Of a stretch of DNA of 7,513 nucleotides, positions 1 to 6,286 are shown one piece after another. Source of the DNA: CALLMJ01 sp964493765 (lineage in GTDB: Bacteria > Bacteroidota > Bacteroidia > J057 > CALLMJ01). The translations under genes were made by a program, and so were the position numbers. How positions within the stretch are numbered: position 1 is the stretch's first letter; each line of letters starts with the position of its first letter. The stretch lies in the NCBI GenBank assembly GCA_964493765.1, contig CAZBPK010000062.1, positions 1-7,513 of the forward strand. The letters run 5' to 3'. A model generated the notes under the pieces. It had not been told where the DNA came from. It saw nothing but the letters and a program-made list of their open reading frames with translations, and did no database searches.

Positions 1-2
1 AT

Positions 3-1553
3 AAGTCTCTGGATAACAAAAAATTCTCAGGTAATTACAAAGTAAAACATAGAAATTTAGACAGTCGTAGATATGCTAATTATCAAGTTAAACATAGAAA
101 TTTAGATAATCAAAGATTAGGTAATTACAAAGTAAAACATAGAAATTTAGACAGTCGTAGATATGCTAATTACAAAGTAAAACATAGAAATTTAGACAGT
201 CGTAGATATGCTAATTACAAAGTAAAACATAGAAATTTAGACAGTCGTAGATATGCTAGTTATCAACAAAAGCATCATCAAAGAGATTTAAAAACCATGC
301 GTTCTTACAATGTTCGTCATAAACAGTTAGATAGACGCAGAATGGCTTCTTTTCATGTAAGACACAAAAATTTAGACAACAGAAGGATCTATACTAAAAG
401 ACAAAGAGATAGAGAACCCGCTTTTAAAGTAGATAAACCAACAAGAGTAGCTAAACAATATGCCCAAAAAATAAAAAAAGGATTGATTGTCATTCCTACA
501 GCAAGTTATGTAATGCTATCACGAAACCCTAAGAATTTTATTTCTATGAAGCATAAGCAGTACGATGGAGTTACCATGCCAAGGTACAGAATGTCTCATA
601 GAGGTTTAGATGGAATTTCTCCTAAAAGTTTAAGAATTAGGCATAAAAATCTTGATTTTGCTACTATGCCCAAGTATAAACAGAAAAGAAGTAATCCCCA
701 AAATTTTTGTTATCCTAAAGTTGTGGTACCGCATAGAAGTTTAGACAGAATGTGCTATCCCAAATTAGTAATTCCACATCGCCAATTAGATAATGTTTGT
801 TACCCAAAACTAGTAGTGCCTCATAAACAACTGGATTTAGCTTGTGGAGAAAAGCCATTCCGTGTAAAACATAAACAACTGGATTTAGCATGTGGAGAAA
901 GACCTTTCCGTGTAAAACACAAACAACTGGATTTAGCTTGTGGTGAAAAGCCTTTCCGTGTAAAACACAAGCAATTAGACAATGTTTGTTATAAAAGTTT
1001 AGAAATCTGCCATAGACCTTTGGATAAATACAAAGTACCTTGTGACCCTAATATTGTTCAACCCAAATCTAATTTAGAAAGAGTAGGAGATGATTTAAAA
1101 TATTTTTTCACTAACAAAAGACGTTTTTGTAAACTCAACTCTATTTACTCAGGAGTTTCTGCTGGTCAAATTATAGAAACTCAAAAATATGGTAAGAGTG
1201 TAGTTACCGATTATATCATCAAAAATCGTTTAATCCAGTATGTTAGATATGTTGATGGAGACTCAACAAAAATAAAAGTAAAATACCGTAAATCACCTAG
1301 TATTAAGCATTTAGTTGTTTTAGTACCTAAAGATGAAAAAAATCTAAGGAAACCCAATGGTGATCCCAATTTAAAAAAAGTAAAGCTTAGCCAAAAAGAA
1401 ACTAAGGACATCATGATGAAGCATTTGGTAGAAAAAAGAAATTTTGTTTGGTTAATAAGAATGTATCCAGAAGAAGAACAAAATTTACCTGAACTTTATG
1501 CAAAATATGGTGGTTATAAAGAAATAAAACATCCTGCGTTTCAAAAGAAATAA
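3..1553 (+). CDS. Repeat protein with HRxLD-core repeats, 5'-truncated, unknown family
   Basis: I do not recognise this family. The frame is open from position 3 to the TAA at 1551-1553 (516 residues seen), and the repeats run through the left edge, so the true start lies outside the window; the ATG at 297 falls inside a repeat and is not the start. About 20 units of 12-18 residues follow one another, 17 of them with an intact H-[RK]-x-[LY]-D core. Positions 33-392 hold the form NYKVKHRNLDSRRYA. Positions 393-707 are looser. Positions 708-1085 hold Cys-led units such as CYPKLVIPHRQLDNV and CGEKPFRVKHKQLDLA. A non-repetitive domain of about 155 residues (1086-1553) ends the protein. It is rich in Lys and Arg, with no membrane segment visible. 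Whether it is exported cannot be judged without the N-terminus. A structural, metal-binding or polyanion-binding role is only a guess. The gene lies 2 bases before the DUF3109 gene. Confidence 0.85.
   Translation, partial: KSLDNKKFSGNYKVKHRNLDSRRYANYQVKHRNLDNQRLGNYKVKHRNLDSRRYANYKVKHRNLDSRRYANYKVKHRNLDSRRYASYQQKHHQRDLKTMRSYNVRHKQLDRRRMASFHVRHKNLDNRRIYTKRQRDREPAFKVDKPTRVAKQYAQKIKKGLIVIPTASYVMLSRNPKNFISMKHKQYDGVTMPRYRMSHRGLDGISPKSLRIRHKNLDFATMPKYKQKRSNPQNFCYPKVVVPHRSLDRMCYPKLVIPHRQLDNVCYPKLVVPHKQLDLACGEKPFRVKHKQLDLACGERPFRVKHKQLDLACGEKPFRVKHKQLDNVCYKSLEICHRPLDKYKVPCDPNIVQPKSNLERVGDDLKYFFTNKRRFCKLNSIYSGVSAGQIIETQKYGKSVVTDYIIKNRLIQYVRYVDGDSTKIKVKYRKSPSIKHLVVLVPKDEKNLRKPNGDPNLKKVKLSQKETKDIMMKHLVEKRNFVWLIRMYPEEEQNLPELYAKYGGYKEIKHPAFQKK
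33..257 (+). repeat. Five tandem 45-bp coding repeats, four identical
   Basis: Units start at 33, 78, 123, 168 and 213. Those at 33, 123, 168 and 213 read the same at all 45 bases and encode NYKVKHRNLDSRRYA. The unit at 78 is diverged and encodes NYQVKHRNLDNQRLG. The period is 15 codons, so gain or loss of a unit keeps the frame. A partial unit precedes position 33, and more diverged units follow at 258, 303 and 348. Identity at synonymous positions suggests recent duplication or gene conversion. Confidence 0.95.
504..707 (+). repeat. Degenerate middle repeats with two NPxNF spacer units
   Basis: Three recognisable HRxLD-type units (537-581 with HKQYD, 582-626 with HRGLD, 627-671 with HKNLD) are bracketed by two 12-residue segments, SYVMLSRNPKNF (504-539) and KYKQKRSNPQNF (672-707). 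These two share Y at position 2, NP at 8-9 and NF at 11-12, and lack the His and the LD core. The Phe at 537-539 can be counted in either neighbour. The stretch before this, 393-503, is basic and shows no clear unit. Confidence 0.7.
708..1085 (+). repeat. Cys-led tandem repeats of 45, 48 and 54 bp
   Basis: Eight units each begin with Cys, at 708, 753, 798 (15 codons each), 843, 891, 939 (16 codons each), 987 (18 codons) and 1041 (15 codons). The first three are of the CYPKLVVPHKQLDLA type. The next three are of the CGEKPFRVKHKQLDLA type and are close to each other at DNA level. The last, CDPNIVQPKSNLERV, keeps the pattern but has lost the His and has Glu for Asp. The register is set by Cys at the start and H-[RK]-x-L-D in the second half. 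Confidence 0.9.
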
Positions 1554-1555
1554 CC

Positions 1556-2128
1556 ATGCTACAAATTGACAACCATTTAATCAGTGAAGATATCTTTTTA
1601 GAACAGTTTGAATGTGAAATTAGCCAATGTAAGGGTAAATGTTGTGTTGAAGGTGACCTAGGTGCTCCATTAGAATTCCACGAATTAGAAATATTAGATA
1701 AAATCTATGAAAAAATTAAACCCTATCTTAACGAAAAAGGCAAAAAATCCATAGAAAAACAAGGTAAATATGTAGAGCATTCAAAGGGAGAATTTTCTAC
1801 TCCATTAGTTAATGGTAAAGAATGTGCTTATGTTATTTTTGAAAATGGAATTGCTTTATGCGGAATAGAAAAAGCTTGGAAAGATGGAAAAATAGATTTT
1901 CAAAAACCTATATCTTGTCATTTATATCCTATTAGATTATGGGAAAAAAATGGTATTGTAGGAGTAAATTATGAAGAATGGGATATTTGTGGATGCGCAT
2001 GTTCAAAAGGGAAAAAAAATCAAACCCCTGTATATCAGTTTCTTAAAGAAGCTATTATAAGACGTTTTGGAAATGAGTTTTACGAAAAACTGGATAGTTA
2101 TTATCAAGAGCAATATAGCAAAAATTAG
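1556..2128 (+). CDS. DUF3109 family Cys-rich protein
   Basis: This 190-residue protein matches the DUF3109 family, common in Bacteroidota and related in its Cys pattern to the YkgJ-type putative zinc/iron-chelating proteins. Its biochemical role is not established. Ten cysteines are visible: C20, C25, C29, C30 (motif CEISQCKGKCC), C90, C102, C121 in SCHLYPIR, and C145, C147, C149 in the run CGCAC. This arrangement suggests a bound metal or Fe-S cluster, which is inference. There is no signal peptide or membrane segment, so it is probably cytoplasmic. The ATG at 1556 lies 2 bases after the stop of the repeat-protein gene, with no room for a promoter, so the two are very likely co-transcribed and perhaps translationally coupled. 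The length looks complete for the family. Confidence 0.88.
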   Translation: MLQIDNHLISEDIFLEQFECEISQCKGKCCVEGDLGAPLEFHELEILDKIYEKIKPYLNEKGKKSIEKQGKYVEHSKGEFSTPLVNGKECAYVIFENGIALCGIEKAWKDGKIDFQKPISCHLYPIRLWEKNGIVGVNYEEWDICGCACSKGKKNQTPVYQFLKEAIIRRFGNEFYEKLDSYYQEQYSKN

Positions 2129-2145
2129 TTATAAATCAACTTAAT

Positions 2146-2865
2146 TTATTTGCTAGAAGACATACTCTTATCCAAAACTCTGCATGCTCCTTTATAATGA
2201 GTTAGATAATAACCAGGAACCAAATAATCATATCTCACACCTGTTGAAGCAGCATGAATAAACTTAATTTTTCCATCTTCAATTGCTACGCACATTGCAC
2301 TATGTCCAATTTGATGAGGTTTAGAGGGTGTAGAAAAAAACATCAAATCACCAGGTTGAATTTCATCAATAGAAATGGACTTCCCAAATTTGTACTGATC
2401 TGGGGAAATTCTGGGTAACTGAATTCCTTGAGTTTGATAAACTGTCATCACTAATCCAGAACAATCCATTCCAGATTTAGTTGTACCTCCTATTTTATAA
2501 GGTGTTCCTAAATATTTTTGAGCTTCCTCCACTAAACTTTTAGCTTGCCCTTTTGCTTCAATAGAATTTTTACTATGATTTTTTTCAACTATTTCCACTT
2601 TGGGAATGGCTTTTAATTCTTCTGTTTTTTTATCTATTTTAACTTCTGAAACTTTTTCTGTACTCTTTTTTTTCTCAACATTTTCAGTAAAATTTTTTGT
2701 TCTTTTTGGGGTTATTTTTTTTGAAGAACTAAAACTAGTGGAATTTCTTTCAACTTCATGAACCAAAGGATGGGAAGAAGATTGGCTATTTTTTATAACG
2801 GAACAACCCGTTCCATAAACAATTAGGGCATAGATACTAACGAAATAAAATACAAACTTGAGCAT
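2146..2865 (-). CDS. NlpC/P60 family lipoprotein, cell-wall cysteine peptidase
   Basis: A C-terminal NlpC/P60 domain covers about residues 108-225 of the 239-residue form. The catalytic Cys is C135 in MDCSGLV, the catalytic His is H188 in IGHSAMCV, and H204 in FIHAAS is the likely third polar residue; PGDLMFF lies between them as expected. Enzymes of this family usually cut peptidoglycan stem peptides next to D-glutamate. I chose the ATG at 2865 because it gives a textbook lipoprotein signal (MLKFVFYF, a hydrophobic run, then GTGC with lipid Cys at residue 21). Reading on to 2907 needs a TTG start and adds 14 residues ahead of the signal. A linker of about 80 residues rich in Ser, Lys and Glu separates anchor and catalytic domain, placing the enzyme at the periplasmic face of a membrane or at the cell surface. 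The gene is convergent with the DUF3109 gene (17-base gap) and divergent from parA. Confidence 0.9.
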   Translation of the reverse strand: MLKFVFYFVSIYALIVYGTGCSVIKNSQSSSHPLVHEVERNSTSFSSSKKITPKRTKNFTENVEKKKSTEKVSEVKIDKKTEELKAIPKVEIVEKNHSKNSIEAKGQAKSLVEEAQKYLGTPYKIGGTTKSGMDCSGLVMTVYQTQGIQLPRISPDQYKFGKSISIDEIQPGDLMFFSTPSKPHQIGHSAMCVAIEDGKIKFIHAASTGVRYDYLVPGYYLTHYKGACRVLDKSMSSSK

Positions 2866-3002
2866 ACCTTGTTTATTAATTATGTAAAAATACAACAGGG
2901 AAACCAACCTAGAAACTAGAAAAAATGAACAAGAAAAAAGATTAAAATTTAATTTACTGTTTAAAAGTGGATAAAACCAATAAAGTAATTATAAAATAGA
3001 AA

Positions 3003-3089
3003 TTTATTGCAACCGAAATTCACATTTTGTGGAAAGGAATTTTAAAAAAACTTTTTTAGAAAAAAGAATTACAGTAACTTTGCAATAAA
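3003..3089. repeat. 10-bp inverted repeat spanning the parA promoter
   Basis: TTTATTGCAA at 3003-3012 is the exact reverse complement of TTGCAATAAA at 3080-3089. The right arm overlaps the last three bases of the parA -7 box and runs into the expected transcription start. The 67-base gap is too long for a simple hairpin. It may be a pair of operator half-sites or chance in AT-rich DNA. Confidence 0.45.
3075..3082 (+). promoter_or_regulatory. parA operon promoter, Bacteroidota -7 box
   Basis: TAACTTTG is a perfect match to the TAnnTTTG -7 element used by the primary sigma factor of Bacteroidota. It ends 33 bases before the parA ATG, giving a leader of roughly 25-30 nt. The -33 element is poor: only a T-rich run (3052-3057) stands at about the right distance and there is no exact TTG. 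It would drive parA-parB-cca. Confidence 0.65.
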
Positions 3090-3115
3090 AATTTTTCTAA
3101 TTACAAATAGAAACA

Positions 3116-3913
3116 ATGGGAAAAATCATAACCTTAGCGAATCAAAAAGGCGGCGTTGGAAAAACTACTACTGCTATTAATTTGTCTGCAAGTTTAGCAG
3201 CTAAAGATTTTAAAACTTTATTAATTGATACAGACCCACAGGCTAATGCAACTTCTGGTGTAGGTTTTGACCCCAGAAACATAAAAACCGGTATTTACAA
3301 CTGCATAATTAATGAAGTTCTTTCTCCAAATGAAGCAATACTTCAAACCAAAGTGCCAAATCTATATTTATTACCCTCAAGCATTGATTTAGTCGGTGCT
3401 GAAATCGAATTAATCAACCTCCCTGATAGAGAAAAGAAAATGAAGTCAGTAATTGATAAAATCAAAAATGATTATGATTTTATTATTATAGATTGCTCAC
3501 CTTCGCTGGGTTTGATTACTGTTAATGCTTTAACCGCAGCAGATTCTGTGATTATTCCTGTTCAATGTGAATTTTTTGCATTAGAAGGTCTTGGAAAACT
3601 TTTGAATACCATAAAAATTGTTCAACAAAAATTAAATCCCAATTTATCAATTGAAGGTATTTTGCTTACTATGTTTGATTCACGTTTAAGGCTTGCTAAT
3701 CAAGTAGTTGACGAAGTAAAATTGCATTTTAAAGATATAGTTTTTGAATCTATTATTCATAGAAATGCTAAACTTAGTGAAGCTCCTTCATTTGGTTTAC
3801 CCGTAATTTTATATGATGCTAATTCCAAAGGTTCTATTTCTTACACAGAATTAGCCAGTGAAATCCTCAAAAAAAATAATATTCCAGATCCTAGTGTTGC
3901 AAATGCAGAGTAA
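3116..3913 (+). CDS. parA: ParA/Soj chromosome-partitioning ATPase
   Basis: This 265-residue protein has the full set of ParA/Soj features and the usual length for chromosomal ParA. The deviant Walker A box KGGVGKTT is at residues 11-18 (K11 signature Lys, K16 nucleotide-binding Lys). DTDPQAN is at 38-44, the Walker B region FIIIDCSPSLG at 122-132 (D126), and the conserved C-terminal segment LSEAPSFGLPV with YDANSKGS follows. ParA binds DNA non-specifically as an ATP dimer and is stimulated by ParB to hydrolyse ATP, moving or positioning ParB-parS complexes near the origin. It lacks the N-terminal HTH of plasmid P1-type ParA, which fits a chromosomal copy. The ATG at 3116 puts the Walker A at the standard distance from the N-terminus. 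It has its own promoter and is first in the operon with parB, 13 bases downstream. Confidence 0.97.
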   Translation: MGKIITLANQKGGVGKTTTAINLSASLAAKDFKTLLIDTDPQANATSGVGFDPRNIKTGIYNCIINEVLSPNEAILQTKVPNLYLLPSSIDLVGAEIELINLPDREKKMKSVIDKIKNDYDFIIIDCSPSLGLITVNALTAADSVIIPVQCEFFALEGLGKLLNTIKIVQQKLNPNLSIEGILLTMFDSRLRLANQVVDEVKLHFKDIVFESIIHRNAKLSEAPSFGLPVILYDANSKGSISYTELASEILKKNNIPDPSVANAE

Positions 3914-3926
3914 GAAATATTAAAGA

Positions 3927-4817
3927 ATGGAAGAAAAAAAGAAAAAAAGTGTGTTAGGAAAAGGTCTTGGAGCCTTAATCTCTCCAGTGGATAATGAAAT
4001 TACTGAAACTGTTGTTGAAACTGTAAATGCAATTCAAGAAATACCTTTAGAATGGATTGAACCCAATCCTTATCAACCACGTGTTGATTTTGACCAAGAT
4101 TCTTTACAAGAATTAGCAGAATCCATTAAAATTCAGGGAATTATACAACCTATTACTTTACGTAAATTATCTGAAAAAGAATATCAAATCATTTCTGGGG
4201 AAAGAAGATTTAGAGCTTCAAAAATTGCTGGATTAACTTCTGTACCTGCATATATTCGTTCCGCTAACGATGAACAAATGATTGAAATGGCAATCATTGA
4301 AAACGTTCAGCGTGAAGATTTGAATGCAATTGAAATTGCTTTGGGTTATAAAAGGTTAATGGACGAATGCCAACTTACTCTTGAACAAGTTGGAGATAAA
4401 ATTGGTAAAAAAAGATCAACTATTAACAATTATATAAGACTTTTAAAACTTCCACCTGAAATTCAAGTTGCTATTCGCGATAACAAAATTTCAATGGGGC
4501 ATGCACGTGCAATCATAACCATTGATAATCCCATGGTTCAGTTATCTGTTTTTAAACAAATTATTGATAAAGATTTATCCGTTAGGCAAGTTGAAAAATT
4601 GGTACAAGAGCTTTCACAATCCAAAATTCAACAGAAAAAAAATCCCACTACCTCAACTCCTTTAGAATTACATCTCAAAGATTTAGAAATCAAACTTTCC
4701 AAAAAGTTTAGTAACAAAGTCAATATTCAGCATAAAGATGACGGAAAAGGAGAAATAAGAATTCCATATTATTCACAAGAAGATTTGGATAGACTCTTAG
4801 AACTATTGATGGATTAA
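3927..4817 (+). CDS. parB: ParB/Spo0J parS-binding CTPase clamp
   Basis: This 296-residue protein has all ParB parts in order. The N-terminal LGKGLGALI peptide (10-18) is the segment that contacts ParA and stimulates its ATPase. The ParB/sulfiredoxin-like CTP-binding domain covers about 36-130, with NPYQPR at 47-52, GERRFRA at 91-97 (the C motif) and ENVQRED at 125-131 (the P motif). The central helix-turn-helix is at about 150-172 and SMGHARAI at 189-196. A charged linker precedes the C-terminal dimerisation domain (about 243-296). It loads at parS, closes as a CTP clamp, spreads along DNA and recruits SMC. It sits between parA and cca and is probably transcribed from the parA promoter. All key residues look intact. 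Confidence 0.97.
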   Translation: MEEKKKKSVLGKGLGALISPVDNEITETVVETVNAIQEIPLEWIEPNPYQPRVDFDQDSLQELAESIKIQGIIQPITLRKLSEKEYQIISGERRFRASKIAGLTSVPAYIRSANDEQMIEMAIIENVQREDLNAIEIALGYKRLMDECQLTLEQVGDKIGKKRSTINNYIRLLKLPPEIQVAIRDNKISMGHARAIITIDNPMVQLSVFKQIIDKDLSVRQVEKLVQELSQSKIQQKKNPTTSTPLELHLKDLEIKLSKKFSNKVNIQHKDDGKGEIRIPYYSQEDLDRLLELLMD

Positions 4818-4822
4818 TTGCT

Positions 4823-6265
4823 ATGATTGTTGAGGAAGCTGTAAAAGCACCTATATTTCAGCATGTAAAAACTGCTATAGAAAAATCCCAATTTAAAGCT
4901 TATTTGGTTGGCGGCTTCGTTAGAGATTATTTTTTGTGTAAAGAATCCAAAGATATTGATATCGTTGTTGAAGCTCCTGAACACTATCAACCTGAAGATA
5001 AACCTCTTTATGGAATTGAATTTGCTAATATCTTTGCTAAAATTATTGGGGCTGAAGTTAATGTATTTGAAAATTTTGGTACAGCTTTGGTAAAAAAAGA
5101 CGATCTTGAAATTGAATTTGTGGGTACAAGAAAAGAATCCTATAGAAGAGATTCTAGAAAACCAATTGTAGAAAATGGTAATTTATACGATGACCAACTT
5201 CGTAGAGATCTAACTATCAATGCAATGTCTATTTCTTTAAATCCAGATAATTTTGGCTTGTTAATGGATCCTTTTAATGGTCTTGAAGACTTAAAAAATA
5301 AAATCATAAAAACTCCTACAGATGCAAATGTTACTTTTTGTGACGATCCACTAAGAATGATGCGTGCTATTCGTTTTGCTACCACCCTAGAATTTACTAT
5401 TGAAAAAAAAACCTATGAAGCTATTCGCACCAATGCTAATCGTATCAAAATTATTTCTAAAGAAAGAATCACAGAAGAACTTAATAAAATTATCATGGCA
5501 AAGAAACCTTCTTTAGGGTTTAAAATGCTGTTTTACACCGGTTTACTAGAAATTATATTTCCTGAATTGTATAAAATGCAGGGTGTAGAAGTTATTAATG
5601 GAAAAGCTCACAAAGATAATTTTTTTCATACTCTTCAAGTTTTAGATAATTTATGTCCTTATTCTGATAATATTTGGTTAAGATGGTCTGCAATATTACA
5701 TGATATTGCCAAACCCGCTACCAAAAAATTTTATCCTCAGCATGGTTGGACTTTTCATGGTCATGAGGATAAAGGTGCTCAAATGGTTCCACAAATCTTT
5801 AAAAAGTTGCGTTTACCCTTAAATGAAAAAATGAAATTTGTTCAAAAAATGGTAAAACTGCATTTAAGGCCTATTGCTCTAGTAGATGAGGAAGTTACGG
5901 ATTCTGCTATTCGTAGATTGATTGTAGATGCGGGTGAAGATTTAGAGGAACTATTAAAATTATGTCGTGCTGATATTACCACTCGTGATAGTAACAAATT
6001 GGAAAAATATTTAAAAAATTATGATTACGTGGAAAAAAGAGTTCATGAGGTAATTGAATTGGATAATTTAAGGAATTGGCAACCTCCTATAACTGGCGAA
6101 ATGATAATGGAATTTTTTCAAATTAAACCCTCACCTTTAATCGGTGAAATTAAAAATGCTATCAAAAATGCTATTTTAGATGGAAAAATTCCCAATGAAT
6201 TTGAACCAGCTTTTGAATATATGAAAAAAATAGGAAAAGAAATTTTAGAAAACCATCAAAACTAA
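4823..6265 (+). CDS. cca: CCA-adding tRNA nucleotidyltransferase with HD domain
   Basis: This 480-residue protein belongs to the class II poly(A) polymerase/CCA-adding family. LVGGFVRD (28-35) and DID (44-46) form the nucleotidyltransferase active site with metal-binding D44 and D46. FVGTRKESY (99-107), RRDLTINAM (127-135) and DDPLRMMRAIRFA (174-186) are the further conserved head and neck motifs. An HD phosphohydrolase domain follows, with H263, H269, the H293-D294 pair, H312 and H314. The enzyme adds or repairs the 3'-CCA end of tRNA. A poly(A) polymerase cannot be excluded from motifs alone, but a single-enzyme CCA function is more likely for an HD form of this length. The ATG at 4823 lies 5 bases after the parB stop, so it is probably the third gene of the parA operon. 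It converges on smc with a 21-base gap in which I see no hairpin terminator. Confidence 0.92.
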   Translation: MIVEEAVKAPIFQHVKTAIEKSQFKAYLVGGFVRDYFLCKESKDIDIVVEAPEHYQPEDKPLYGIEFANIFAKIIGAEVNVFENFGTALVKKDDLEIEFVGTRKESYRRDSRKPIVENGNLYDDQLRRDLTINAMSISLNPDNFGLLMDPFNGLEDLKNKIIKTPTDANVTFCDDPLRMMRAIRFATTLEFTIEKKTYEAIRTNANRIKIISKERITEELNKIIMAKKPSLGFKMLFYTGLLEIIFPELYKMQGVEVINGKAHKDNFFHTLQVLDNLCPYSDNIWLRWSAILHDIAKPATKKFYPQHGWTFHGHEDKGAQMVPQIFKKLRLPLNEKMKFVQKMVKLHLRPIALVDEEVTDSAIRRLIVDAGEDLEELLKLCRADITTRDSNKLEKYLKNYDYVEKRVHEVIELDNLRNWQPPITGEMIMEFFQIKPSPLIGEIKNAIKNAILDGKIPNEFEPAFEYMKKIGKEILENHQN

Positions 6266-6286
6266 GAAAAGCCCAAAACAATAAAA

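Larger units (their letters stand above)
2866..3115. other. Divergent intergenic control region
   Basis: This 250-base AT-rich stretch separates the NlpC/P60 gene (minus) from parA (plus). It holds the parA promoter and a 10-bp inverted repeat, both listed separately. A weak minus-strand promoter candidate is TACTTTAT at 2980-2987 with a TTG at 3010-3012, 22 bases upstream of the box. It matches the TAnnTTTG box only in part, so I give it little weight. I see no RNA gene, no small ORF with clear coding character and no rho-independent terminator here. Confidence 0.6.

Noticed and set aside
33..257. CRISPR-like array of regular repeats
   Set aside because: The units are head-to-tail with no unique spacers, are a multiple of three long and are translated in frame.
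297..299. ATG at 297 as the start of the repeat-protein gene
   Set aside because: The same frame is open back to position 3 and encodes perfect copies of the same repeat, so this Met lies inside a unit.
843..986. CGEKPF segments resembling the TGEKPF linker of C2H2 zinc fingers
   Set aside because: There is one Cys per 16 residues and no CxxC...HxxxH pattern; the likeness is limited to a few residues of the unit.
1211..1414. Minus-strand ORF opposite the repeat-protein C-terminal domain
   Set aside because: It lies wholly within a convincing gene on the other strand and shows no recognisable domain.
4072..4088. ATCAAC-CACGT-GTTGAT inverted repeat inside parB as a parS site
   Set aside because: It contains CACGTG, but the flanks do not match the parS consensus TGTTTCACGTGAAACA, the spacer is odd, and the bases encode the conserved NPYQPR region.
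4502..4511. TGCACGTGCA palindrome inside parB as a parS site
   Set aside because: The outer bases do not fit parS and the codons encode the conserved GHARA motif, which explains the sequence.
4908..5385. Short ORFs on both strands inside cca (4908-5093 plus, 5140-5385 minus)
   Set aside because: Both overlap the conserved nucleotidyltransferase domain in other frames and have low-complexity, unfamily-like translations.
6266..6286. Bidirectional terminator between cca and smc
   Set aside because: The 21-base gap has no GC-rich stem followed by a T run on either strand.
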